Source: Bacteroidota bacterium (lineage in GTDB: Bacteria > Bacteroidota > Bacteroidia > 2-12-FULL-35-15). From it: a DNA stretch of 64,000 bases. The stretch is from positions 62,001-126,000 of the forward strand of contig CANIQT010000005.1 of the NCBI GenBank assembly GCA_947469885.1, written 5' to 3'. The notes under the pieces were generated by a model. That model saw only the letters and a program-made list of their open reading frames with translations, searched no databases and was not told the DNA's origin. Shown here in pieces: positions 50,672 to 60,388 of the stretch (position 1 is its first letter; the number at the start of each line of letters is the position of its first letter). The position numbers were made by a program, and so were the translations under genes.

Positions 50672-51118
50672 TTAAAACAAATTTTCTCCTTTTCTTTTTC
50701 CGGTAATGATAAAACGTGCGTCATCAGTAAATTCTACGCCCAACAGCTTTCTCATTTTGCGGAGGTGTTTGTTTGCAGTGTTTAGTTTTATTCCCAATTC
50801 GCTTTCAATGTTTTTTAGCTGAATTCCCCTCTCTAGAGCCAACATTACGTTGGTTGCCATCATGGGGACTTTTTTAATCCAACATAGTTTTATGAAGTAG
50901 TCTGTTTGCACCCATTTTAGGTAATCTGCCTCCGAAGGCAAATCAGGAATGAGCATGCAATACGCTCCGTTGTCCCACAATTTTTTGTCAGGAGCGGTGG
51001 TGTTTAGCGCATCTTCTGCATTTTTCCATTTGATGTCGTCTTTTTTGCCCTTCATTTTTCGAATGCCAGTCATGTACATTTTGTTGTTAAACACAATAAT
51101 TAGTTTTGGTTTTTTCAT
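50672..51118 (-). CDS. HTH (LuxR-like) DNA-binding protein; cassette 3
   Basis: ALERGIQLKNIESELGIKLNTANKHLRKMRKLLGV. Confidence 0.65.
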   Translation of the reverse strand: MKKPKLIIVFNNKMYMTGIRKMKGKKDDIKWKNAEDALNTTAPDKKLWDNGAYCMLIPDLPSEADYLKWVQTDYFIKLCWIKKVPMMATNVMLALERGIQLKNIESELGIKLNTANKHLRKMRKLLGVEFTDDARFIITGKRKGENLF

Positions 51119-51450
51119 TTTCTTATTTTTTTTAGATGAATAATAATTTCATCCTAAAAATAAAAAAAGGTAGAAAAATGAAAACACAAAAAAATGAGTA
51201 TCCTACAATTGACCCAAAAACCCTTTTCCCTTCACCTTTTTCTGAAAAATTGAAAAAACCTCCATAGGTATTTTCAAAATCCAATCTTAGTTTTATATTA
51301 TCCCACCCAAAATCCCCACTTGTTTTATCCCATTTTTTGCAATTGGAGTTATTAACATTTGATAGGCATAACCATATTGGGATTTAAAAAATTCGAATTA
51401 ATTACCCAAAGCATTGATTTTATTAGATTATATATGTTTTCCGTTTTTTA

Positions 51451-51490
51451 AAAAGTTTACAAAAGTTTACAAAAGTTTACAAAAGTTTAC
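51451..51490. repeat. 10-bp tandem array (AAAAGTTTAC)x4
   Basis: Four perfect head-to-tail copies. Confidence 0.97.
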
Positions 51491-51575
51491 TCGTTAAAAA
51501 ACCCTCTAAAAACCTTCATTTTATTCACTTATTTGATTTTTTTCTTTAAAAAAAGCTGCCTCATAGGCAACAAAG

Positions 51576-51858
51576 AAAGTGGACAAAAAAGTGCGTGACG
51601 GACAAAGGAAAAAGCGAAACAGCAAACCACCGCTCCAAAGCATTGATTTTACACGTTTTTTTGTATTTTCAATTTATTAAAAGTGGACAAAAAAGACAAA
51701 AAAGTGGACAAAATGTCCAAAGCAAAAAAATCCTTCGAAAAGGCTTGATATTATTGATTTGTTTTAATTATTTGCTCATAATAAAGGTTACCCAGATTGG
51801 GGGACTAAGCAGAAAAAAGCAAAAGATAAAAAGTGGACAAAAAAGTGCGTGACGGACA
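51576..51858 (+). repeat. 29-bp direct repeat pair plus internal AAAGTGGAC words
   Basis: AAAGTGGACAAAAAAGTGCGTGACGGACA at 51576-51604 and 51830-51858; AAAGTGGACAAAA at 51680 and 51701 (21 bp apart). Confidence 0.9.
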
Positions 51859-52073
51859 GCGGGACAGTAAACTACCCGGAAAGGGTTAAATTTGTTGAGT
51901 TTTATTGCTTTTTATTTTTTAATAACGACATATATATCGTGTTGTATATTAAACAAATAATTGACCTGAACCCCTTTGTTTTATTAATGAGAAAGGTTTT
52001 TTTGATAAAATTCCCTTATCCCCATTTGGGGATATGTGGGGTATTTTATCTAACTTATTTTATTAGACTGCAA

Positions 52074-52113
52074 AACAAAAAAAACACCCACCAGCTTCCT
52101 GATGGGTGTTTTT
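52074..52113. terminator. hairpin terminator
   Basis: AAAAAACACCCACCAGCTTCCTGATGGGTGTTTTT. Confidence 0.85.
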
Positions 52114-52136
52114 ACAAATGACCAATGAACTTATGG

Positions 52137-55100
52137 CTAATGACTAATCACCAACTTCTTCACAGCAGTATCTTTGCCATTGCTTATCTGTAGATAATAA
52201 ATTCCTTTTGCAAGGCTGCTTACATCTATTGTTGATTGTTGGTTGATGATGGTTGATTGAAATACAATTTGCCCAATTACGTTCTCAACAACTAATGACC
52301 AATGACCAATGACCAATGAACTATTAATACCAATAGTAAACTGTCCGTTGGTCGGGTTCGGGTAAATGCTGATGTTATCCCCAAAACCATATTCCTCCAC
52401 CCCTGCACAGCTGTTCACCGTTACCGATTGTGTAGCAGTATTGGAGCAGGTATTTGCATCAGTAAAAGTATAAGTAACAACATGCGCTCCCACACCAGCC
52501 ACCGAAGGCGTAAACAATGTACCTGCTACTCCCGCTCCGCTGTAGGTACCTCCCGTTGGCGAGCCCGATGGCAAGGTAAATGCTGCCCAGTTGGCACAAA
52601 CCGATGGAGGATTAAAAGCAGTCATGGTTACCGTTGGTAGTGGATTTACAATTACTATGGCCAACCCTATGTTGCTGCAAGTGCCTGTAGTTCCGGTTAC
52701 GGTGTAAGTAGTAGTACTGGTCGGGCTGGCAGTAGCAGTGTTCACCCCTGTAGGCGTTGCACCGGTACTCCATGTGTAAGTGGTAGCACCCAAAGCAGTG
52801 AGCGTAGCGGTATCACCCAAGCAAATGGTGGCCGAATTTACATTGATAAGAAACACGGGGTTCACAGTTAAAAAAGTGGTTACGGTGCTATCGCAACCGC
52901 TGGCAGCTATCAACACATCGTTAAATGTTCCGGTGGTGTTGTGCACAGTGGTGCCTACAATTATCGAATCGCCACCGCAAATGGTTAACGTTTGACTTCC
53001 TGTAACAGGTGCACTCACTGTTAAGTTAGTAGTCACTGTACTGTCGCATCCTCCAAGGGCAGTTAAAATATCGGTATAAGTACCATCGGTGCTATAGGTA
53101 TTTGTACCTACGGTGATGGAAGCACCCGCACAAATTACAGGGTTTTGAGTAATGGCAATGGAAGAAGAAATGTTAAGGTTAGTAGTTACCGTGCTGTCGC
53201 AACCCTCCACAGAGGCCCCTACCAATACATCGGTATAAACTCCTGTAGCAGTGTAAGTGTTACCACCCACTGTTACCGACCCTCCAGGACACATGTTGTA
53301 AGTCTGACTTCCGGTAATGGCATTCAACACTGTTAAGTTAGTGGTTACGGTACTGTCGCAACCACTTGCCGCGCCACCAATCAGCACATCCGAATAAACC
53401 CCTGTGCTCATGTACATCGAAGTTCCAACCATCACCATACCCCCTGCACATACCGTTGGCGATTGGCTTCCCACAACAGCAGCACTCACCGTTAGGTTGG
53501 TGGTTACAGTACTATCGCACCCGTTGGCAGCACCGTTAGCAAACACATCGGTATAAACCCCTGTTGCATTGTAAGTAGATGAACCCACCGTAACCGATGC
53601 CCCAGAGCATATGGTTAACGATTGTGAGCCAGTAATGGCAGCATCTACCGTTAAGCTGGTAACCACAGTGCTGTCGCAACCATTGGCAGCACCTGCAACT
53701 AATAAATCGGTATAAACCCCGGTGGTGGTATACGTGTTTCCGCCAATGGTAATGCTTCCTCCGGCACAAACCGAAAGGCTTTGATTGGTAATGATGGCGG
53801 CATCCACATTAAGGGTAGTTACCACCGTACTATCGCAGCCGCTGGCAGCTGCACCCGCAAGCACATCGGTATAAACTCCGGTGGTGGTATGCGTTACACC
53901 GCCTACTGTTGCTGAGCCTCCTGCACATACACCAATGGTTTGAGCGCCCATGATAGCAGCACTCACGGTTAGATTAGTGGTCAATGTGCTGTCGCAACCA
54001 TTGGCTCCTGTAAATATATCACTGTAAACTCCGGTTGCATTGTAAGTAGATGTGCCCACAATAACCGATGTGCCAGCACAAATGGTCAAGGATTGGGTGG
54101 CAGTGGACAATGGTTTAACCGTTACCGTTACAGATGAAGTGCCTTCGCAACCATTGCCATCCGTGCCTGTTACGTTATACGTTGTTGTTGCTGAGGAAGC
54201 AAAAGGGGTGTTGTCAAACACACCATTGTCCCACACATAACTAACAGCACCTCCACCATTCAGCGTTTCCATGCTCCCTAAACATATCGGGTCCACCATG
54301 GCACTTGCAGTTACTATGGGCAAAGCATTTGGGGTGATGACGATGGAAGCAGTATTCATACATCCAAAATTATCTACACCCGTTACGATGTAAGTATTAG
54401 TAGTATTTACCGGAAAAGCCACATTGTCGGTCACTCCATTGTCCCACATATATATATTCGCGCCACCGCCAGTTAAGGTTACATCGGCATCCATACAAGG
54501 AGTAGTTGTACTTGCATTGGCAGTTACAGCGGGCAACGGATGAATGGTTACCAATACAGTATCAGTAGCCACACAACCCACCAAATCAACAACTGTCATG
54601 GTATAAGTAGTGGTGGAAGGAGGAGTAGCCAGCGGAAACTGGGAAGAAGCGGAAGAAAGTCCTGTGCTTGGCGACCAAGTATAACTTACAATACCAATTC
54701 CCGAAGTACCCATTGCCGACATTCCGGTTGACCCTCCATCGCACATAGCCACAGTGTTAGCCGAGGCTACCACTGTTGGGTTTGCACTTTTTGTATAAGT
54801 ATTCGTATGGGCATCGTTACCTGCAGTTGCATCTCCCGAAACAGAAGTGGAGGTGGTAAATACATACGTGCCCGTTGCCGACATATTATAGGTAGTGGAA
54901 ATGGATACCGATACCCCTGTACCAGGATTGATGATTCCTGTGTTTAATATTACAGGAGTAAATGTAAGCGGGTTAGGTCCGGTTACCGAGCAGTTCACTG
55001 TTACGGGATGAATGGTTAAATCAATCATTCCTGTTCCAAAGTTTCTAACCGTTGCAGTCACAAATTCGGTGGTGGTGTAGCAAGCAGAAGCTACTGGTGC

Positions 55101-56444
55101 GGTTAAGGTCTGAACTCCCATATCATACACTCCAGGAATAATATTAACTGTATAATCTTCCGTTTCGCCATAACTATACGTATTAGAGCAAGCACTGTTG
55201 CTGGCTACCACCGCATTGTAGCTCGAACGAACACGCATTCTTGTATTGCCCGATAGGGCCGTAATAGGTATGGTGGCAGTTCCGGAGCAAGTCCAGTCGG
55301 TAGTCAAAACACCTGTCAGAGAAATGTATTCGCTCACATCAAAAGTTCCGCTATGGTCGTAATCAATCCATGCTCCTGCATATTCAGTACCTCCGTTATT
55401 AACGTGAACAGTAATAGGGTAGCTCAACCCCACAGTTGCACTTGCAGCAGCCATGCCGGTGTAATCGGAATATGAATTGACAAGGCAAGTGCCGGTTGTG
55501 TTGTTGATGCCTGCAAAAGTAACATTGGTAATATGGTCGCCCAACAAACAGCCGTTGATGGTAGTTGGAGTACAATAGCATGTGGTAAAGGCATTCATAG
55601 TAACTTGTACAGGTGTTGATGTTGCCGAATTAGGTCCGGTAGTACAAGTTACTATACATTGATAAAAAGTAGCACTTGTTTGCGTTGCAGAATAGGTAGA
55701 GCCAGTTGCCCCTGCAATGTTGGTATAAATGGCCCCCGTAGGTGACGACTGCCATTGGTATGTAACCCCACTGCCCATTGTTGAGTTCTGTAAACTTAAC
55801 GTAAAAGGTACATTAGGGCAAACAGAAACAACAGAAAGCGTGTTGCCAGGAGCAGGTATCCCTGCGCATGGAGCTGGAGCAATAACATTTACTGCATAAT
55901 CTTCTGTTTCGCCATAGTAAGCACTTTCGTTATCGCAAGCTGTAGTCGGTATTGGTGCACCAATGCCTCTGCATAATATACGCATTCGGGTGGTACCCAC
56001 CGCAGCACCTCCCGGCACATTAATAGTAAAATTGGTAGCAGCATTAGCGGTGTTGATGGCTCCGTTATTAATTACCATTTCTCCGGCAGAAAAAGTAAAA
56101 TCCTGGTTCCAATCCACCCACACAAAATAGTAGGTAATGTTACATGTTCCAGCTGCCTGACAAGTAAGTGTGAACGAGGCACCTTGGTTTTGAGAAATAA
56201 CTGGACTGCTGAAATAAGAATATCCTGCATTGTTGTAGCCCGCATCCACCGGCACTGTAATGTTGGTTAATGCCCCTGTGGTGGTTACACTATTCAGATA
56301 ATTGCACGGGTTGGTAGCATACATGGTCGGGTTGCAATACTGTGCCATTGCATTAGTAAATGTAAGCGCTGTAAAAGTAAGCGCAATGACAAACATTTGG
56401 AATAGTTGGCGAAATGTTAGTTTGGTGGTAGTCGTTTTTTTCAT
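52137..56444 (-). CDS. giant GEVED-domain secreted protein with internal repeats and T9SS sorting domain
   Basis: 1435 aa; GETEDYAVNV / YGETEDYTVNI (GEVED), 8 repeats ending GCDSTVTTNLTV, C-terminal YPNPTNGQFTI...GIYYLQISNGKDTAVKKLVI. Confidence 0.9.
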   Translation of the reverse strand: MKKTTTTKLTFRQLFQMFVIALTFTALTFTNAMAQYCNPTMYATNPCNYLNSVTTTGALTNITVPVDAGYNNAGYSYFSSPVISQNQGASFTLTCQAAGTCNITYYFVWVDWNQDFTFSAGEMVINNGAINTANAATNFTINVPGGAAVGTTRMRILCRGIGAPIPTTACDNESAYYGETEDYAVNVIAPAPCAGIPAPGNTLSVVSVCPNVPFTLSLQNSTMGSGVTYQWQSSPTGAIYTNIAGATGSTYSATQTSATFYQCIVTCTTGPNSATSTPVQVTMNAFTTCYCTPTTINGCLLGDHITNVTFAGINNTTGTCLVNSYSDYTGMAAASATVGLSYPITVHVNNGGTEYAGAWIDYDHSGTFDVSEYISLTGVLTTDWTCSGTATIPITALSGNTRMRVRSSYNAVVASNSACSNTYSYGETEDYTVNIIPGVYDMGVQTLTAPVASACYTTTEFVTATVRNFGTGMIDLTIHPVTVNCSVTGPNPLTFTPVILNTGIINPGTGVSVSISTTYNMSATGTYVFTTSTSVSGDATAGNDAHTNTYTKSANPTVVASANTVAMCDGGSTGMSAMGTSGIGIVSYTWSPSTGLSSASSQFPLATPPSTTTYTMTVVDLVGCVATDTVLVTIHPLPAVTANASTTTPCMDADVTLTGGGANIYMWDNGVTDNVAFPVNTTNTYIVTGVDNFGCMNTASIVITPNALPIVTASAMVDPICLGSMETLNGGGAVSYVWDNGVFDNTPFASSATTTYNVTGTDGNGCEGTSSVTVTVKPLSTATQSLTICAGTSVIVGTSTYNATGVYSDIFTGANGCDSTLTTNLTVSAAIMGAQTIGVCAGGSATVGGVTHTTTGVYTDVLAGAAASGCDSTVVTTLNVDAAIITNQSLSVCAGGSITIGGNTYTTTGVYTDLLVAGAANGCDSTVVTSLTVDAAITGSQSLTICSGASVTVGSSTYNATGVYTDVFANGAANGCDSTVTTNLTVSAAVVGSQSPTVCAGGMVMVGTSMYMSTGVYSDVLIGGAASGCDSTVTTNLTVLNAITGSQTYNMCPGGSVTVGGNTYTATGVYTDVLVGASVEGCDSTVTTNLNISSSIAITQNPVICAGASITVGTNTYSTDGTYTDILTALGGCDSTVTTNLTVSAPVTGSQTLTICGGDSIIVGTTVHNTTGTFNDVLIAASGCDSTVTTFLTVNPVFLINVNSATICLGDTATLTALGATTYTWSTGATPTGVNTATASPTSTTTYTVTGTTGTCSNIGLAIVIVNPLPTVTMTAFNPPSVCANWAAFTLPSGSPTGGTYSGAGVAGTLFTPSVAGVGAHVVTYTFTDANTCSNTATQSVTVNSCAGVEEYGFGDNISIYPNPTNGQFTIGINSSLVIGHWSLVVENVIGQIVFQSTIINQQSTIDVSSLAKGIYYLQISNGKDTAVKKLVISH

Positions 56445-56464
56445 TTGTTTAGTTTTAGTTTGGT

Positions 56465-57202
56465 TTATTGAATTATTATTTTTTTAGGTGTTTTGTTGTC
56501 GTCTGATAAATGAAGGAAATAAACACCTGCTTTCATTTCTCCTTTTTCAAGCACATATTCTTTTCCTGAAAAGAGAATGGTTTTTATTTCTTTTCCTAAA
56601 ACATTGGTGATGGATATTAAAGTGTTTTTTTGCACCTTACTAAAGATAATAGTAGTTTGTTCTGTAAATGGGTTAGGGTAAATTCCTAATTCATTATTCT
56701 CAATTCCTAATTCTTCTTCCCCAACACTGCCGCAATCGGAAACACAAATGGTGAAATTATACCCCGGAGTAGGTACAGGATTAGCATCATACACTCTTAT
56801 CCAATAAGTGGTACCTACAGTAAGACCGCTCAGGCAAACATTTTCTGTTCCTCCTGCACCGTTAGCATTAGTACAACCAAATGACATTCCTCCACAAGAA
56901 ATGGCGAAAGGCTCGATAACTGCATCAAAAATACTGAGCCCGACTACTTTTATATTTTGCGAAGTGGACGTTGCAGTAAACATATACCATACATCATCTT
57001 CGGCAAAGCCGGCACAAACCGGAAACCCTGAAGCAGTTGCTCCGTTAACCAAACCAGCAGTTGGAACACAGGTAACATTTGGCATCAATGTTATTGCCCC
57101 AGCACAGTTATCGTTTGAGGGGGGCTGGGCAAAAGTACTAATGGTTAAGACAGCAAAAAATAGGATTAGAAAGTAATTGAGAAGAGTAGTTTTTATATTC
57201 AT
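56465..57202 (-). CDS. secreted protein with T9SS sorting domain
   Basis: Signal peptide; PSNDNCAGAITL; C-terminal YPNPFTEQTTIIF...AGVYFLHLSDDNKTPKKIIIQ. Confidence 0.88.
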   Translation of the reverse strand: MNIKTTLLNYFLILFFAVLTISTFAQPPSNDNCAGAITLMPNVTCVPTAGLVNGATASGFPVCAGFAEDDVWYMFTATSTSQNIKVVGLSIFDAVIEPFAISCGGMSFGCTNANGAGGTENVCLSGLTVGTTYWIRVYDANPVPTPGYNFTICVSDCGSVGEEELGIENNELGIYPNPFTEQTTIIFSKVQKNTLISITNVLGKEIKTILFSGKEYVLEKGEMKAGVYFLHLSDDNKTPKKIIIQ

Positions 57203-57273
57203 AGCTGAAAAGATAAAAATTTGATTCCAAAAGTAAGGTATTATTTTTGGGAATCATATTTATCTCTAACAAT

Positions 57274-58086
57274 TTATTCCTCCTCCACTTTCCTGAAACA
57301 ACGCAACGCAAATGTTTGCAATTCATCAACACTTTCTTTCGGTGCTTCATAAAATGCCATGTGGGCAGCATCTTCGAGCATTAACACTGATGGATATTTA
57401 CACAAACCCATTTGAGGGTAAAGGGTTTCGTAATTAATTACTGTATCTTTTTTACCAATAATAAAAAGTACAGGATAAGGAGCAAACTTTAAAATTAAAT
57501 CGCGGCTTTTGCGCTCTTTCATTCCTTCCAGGCTATTAATTATAGATTGCACTGAAGTTTTTTGGGCAATACGTTTTGCTTTTGCAACTTCTTTTTTCAA
57601 CTTCGTTACATTTTCGGGAGCAAATAAAGAAGTGATTACTTCTAATACAAAATGGCGGTGTTCCTTTTTTACAAGGTTAATTACTCGTTGCCGGTCTTTT
57701 TTCTTATCATCACTGTCGGCATAAGAAGTAGAATTAACTAAACACAATCCACTTACGTTCTCGGGATACAATTCAGCAAAAGCCAATGCAGCATAGCCAC
57801 CCATGGAATGTCCTGCAATAACATACCGTCTTACTCCAGCTTTGTCCAACACAGCTTTTGCACTTTGCGCCAATAATTCCATGCTATGATAATAACCAAT
57901 TGAAGGGGTTTCCCCATGTCCTGGGAGGTCGATGGCAATAACACGAAATTTTTTGGAAAGCTTTTTTATAAAGGCATCCCACAATTCGTGCGAACCTAAA
58001 AAGCCATGCAACAAAACTATTACACGTCCTTTACCGGTATCACTGTACCGTACTTTTATCTTTTTGAATTCAGCGGATTTTAACAT
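57274..58086 (-). CDS. alpha/beta hydrolase
   Basis: VIVLLHGFLGSHELWD; VIAGHSMGGYAALA. Confidence 0.92.
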   Translation of the reverse strand: MLKSAEFKKIKVRYSDTGKGRVIVLLHGFLGSHELWDAFIKKLSKKFRVIAIDLPGHGETPSIGYYHSMELLAQSAKAVLDKAGVRRYVIAGHSMGGYAALAFAELYPENVSGLCLVNSTSYADSDDKKKDRQRVINLVKKEHRHFVLEVITSLFAPENVTKLKKEVAKAKRIAQKTSVQSIINSLEGMKERKSRDLILKFAPYPVLFIIGKKDTVINYETLYPQMGLCKYPSVLMLEDAAHMAFYEAPKESVDELQTFALRCFRKVEEE

Positions 58087-58087
58087 T

Positions 58088-58235
58088 CAATTTGATTTAT
58101 TGATTTACCGATGTACCAATTTACCGATTTTGTAGCTTCGAAAATAGCACACAAATAAATTGGCACATCGGTAAATCTAATAATTGGTAAATCATTTCAT
58201 CGGTACATCGGTATATCATCACATCGGTAAATCAA
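58088..58235. repeat. intergenic imperfect inverted/tandem repeat of ATTTACCGATG words
   Basis: gatttattgatttaccgatgtaccaatttaccgattt versus cacatcggtaaatc...catcggtacatcggtatatcatcacatcggtaaatcaat. Confidence 0.8.
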
Positions 58236-58237
58236 TT

Positions 58238-59524
58238 TCAATTCATTAACTCCTCTATCTCCTCTGCTTCCAAAGGAATATTTTTCATCAAATCTTTTGG
58301 TCCATCTTTAGTTACCAAAATATTATTTTCTAAACGAATACCTAAACTTTCTTCTGGAATATATATTCCGGGCTCGCAGGTAAACACCATACCTGCTTCC
58401 AGTTTACGGTTAAAATCACCAATATCATGAACATCTAAACCTAAAAAATGAGAAGTGCCGTGCATAAAATATTTTTTATACGCAGGCATTTCAGGGTTTT
58501 GATTTTTGATTTGGTCCATGGTTAATAAACCTAAATCAACCAATTCTTTCTCCATCAATAAACCAACTGCTTTATGATATTCAGGAATTAAATTACCAAT
58601 TGTAAGCATGGCTGTTGCTGCTTTCATAACACGAAGCACAGCATTGTAAACATCTTTTTGTCGTTTGGTAAATTTACCATTCACAGGCAAACAGCGGGTT
58701 AAATCGCTTGCATAATTTCCATACTCTGCCGCCACATCCAAAAGTATTACATCTCCATCTTTGCATTCTTTATTGTTATCCACATAATGTAACACACAAG
58801 CACTTCCACCCGATGCAACTATGGGTCCGTATGCCCAACCTTTGGAACGATTGCGAAGAAATTCATGAATTAATTCTGCCTCAATTTCATATTCCATAAC
58901 CCCTGGTTTTACAAATTTCAACAACCTGCGAAATCCCTTTTCAGTAATATCACAAGCTTGTTGAATCAAGTCGATTTCAAACGAAGATTTAATTGCTCGC
59001 AGCGAGTGCATAATTGGAGCAGACCTTTCAACCTTGTGCAAAGGATACCTCTCAGTAATTATTTTGTTGAAGCGCATTTGGGCAGTTTCCACATCAATAT
59101 ATCTGCGGGTATGCTCATTACTATTTAAATAAATATTCTCAGCCTGAAAAATTATTGGCTGCAAAACTGCTTCAAATTGATGAAACCAATTAACGGTTTT
59201 AATACCAGAAACTTGAGTAGCTTCCACTTTATTTAGCTTTGCTCCTTCCCAAATAGCAATAGTTTCACTTGTTTCGCGAACAAACAAAATTTCTTTCTGC
59301 GCTCCTGAAATGGCATCGGGATAAATCAGCAAAATAGTTTGTTCCTGGTCAACGCCCGTCAGATAAAACAAATCAGAGTTTTGCGTGAACCCCATTGCAC
59401 CATCAGCATTGGTAGGCATTATATCGTTGCTTACAAATAAAGCAACGGACTTCGGTTTTAGTTTCGCAGCAAATCGTTTGCGGTTTTCGATAAATAAATT
59501 CGAATCAATTGGTGTATATTTCAT
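58238..59524 (-). CDS. Xaa-Pro aminopeptidase (aminopeptidase P)
   Basis: LLDVAAEYGNYASDLTRCLPVNG; HGTSHFLGLDVHD; CEPGIYIPEE. Confidence 0.93.
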   Translation of the reverse strand: MKYTPIDSNLFIENRKRFAAKLKPKSVALFVSNDIMPTNADGAMGFTQNSDLFYLTGVDQEQTILLIYPDAISGAQKEILFVRETSETIAIWEGAKLNKVEATQVSGIKTVNWFHQFEAVLQPIIFQAENIYLNSNEHTRRYIDVETAQMRFNKIITERYPLHKVERSAPIMHSLRAIKSSFEIDLIQQACDITEKGFRRLLKFVKPGVMEYEIEAELIHEFLRNRSKGWAYGPIVASGGSACVLHYVDNNKECKDGDVILLDVAAEYGNYASDLTRCLPVNGKFTKRQKDVYNAVLRVMKAATAMLTIGNLIPEYHKAVGLLMEKELVDLGLLTMDQIKNQNPEMPAYKKYFMHGTSHFLGLDVHDIGDFNRKLEAGMVFTCEPGIYIPEESLGIRLENNILVTKDGPKDLMKNIPLEAEEIEELMN

Positions 59525-59596
59525 AGTTTTAAAATTTAGAAGTTCAAAAGTGCAAATAATATTTATACTAACTCACAAACAATAATAATTATTTCC

Positions 59597-59627
59597 TTGT
59601 CAGAATTCAATTTGAATTATACATTTG
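59597..59627 (+). promoter_or_regulatory. Bacteroidota-type promoter of the sdh operon
   Basis: TTG-N20-TACATTTG upstream of 59672. Confidence 0.55.
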
Positions 59628-59671
59628 TATCGAAAAATTAAAATTTCTGAATCAACATATAACTATTCATT

Positions 59672-60355
59672 ATGAGTACTACCTCGGGTAAATTTTTACA
59701 ATCATCGCTCGGCAAGAAGCTATTAATGGGCTTAACAGGCTTATTCCTTATTTCGTTTCTTGTTGTTCACTGCTTCCTCAACGCCTTTATTTTCTTTAAC
59801 GATGGGGGGTTATTATTCAACGAAGGAGCTAAATTTATGGCTACAAATCCTATTATTAAAGTGATGGAGTACGTTTTATTTGCAGGACTTATCCTCCACA
59901 TGATTCAGGCATTAATTCTTACGATGCAAAATAACAAAGCCCGTCCGGTAAAATATGCAATGAATAACGGTGGGGCAAACAGTAAATGGTATTCGCGCTC
60001 CATGGGAATTTTAGGCAGTTTATTATTACTGTTCTTAATTATACACCTTGCCCACTTCTGGGTTAAATCACGATTCACAGGGCTTCCAGGCACCGACTCC
60101 AACGGAAATGAAAACCTGTATGCAGTGATGCAAGAGGTGTTTCATATCTGGTGGGTGGTTGTAATTTATGTTCTTGGAGTAATTTCATTATGCTACCATT
60201 TGCTTCATGGCTTTCAATCATCTTTTCAAACATTGGGTTTAAATCATCCTAAATATACTCCGGTTATAAAAGCAGTTGGATTTTGGTTTTCAATAATCAT
60301 CTCCCTCATTTTTGCAGCCATGCCAATCTCTATATTGGTAGGCATTATAAAGTAA
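59672..60355 (+). CDS. sdhC: succinate dehydrogenase cytochrome b subunit
   Basis: GKKLLMGLTGLFLISFLVVHC; YHLLHGFQSSFQTLG. Confidence 0.93.
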   Translation: MSTTSGKFLQSSLGKKLLMGLTGLFLISFLVVHCFLNAFIFFNDGGLLFNEGAKFMATNPIIKVMEYVLFAGLILHMIQALILTMQNNKARPVKYAMNNGGANSKWYSRSMGILGSLLLLFLIIHLAHFWVKSRFTGLPGTDSNGNENLYAVMQEVFHIWWVVVIYVLGVISLCYHLLHGFQSSFQTLGLNHPKYTPVIKAVGFWFSIIISLIFAAMPISILVGIIK

Positions 60356-60388
60356 TTAGTTAATAACGAATTTTAGAATATATAAGAT

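Noticed and set aside
51595-52121. ORFs 51595-51852 and 51849-52121 as genes
   Set aside because: Both begin within copies of the 29-bp repeat, contain the repeat words (KSGQKSA), and show no domain or convincing translation signals.
52428-55581. Short ORFs opposite the 52137-56444 gene
   Set aside because: Shadow ORFs produced by the repeated coding sequence.
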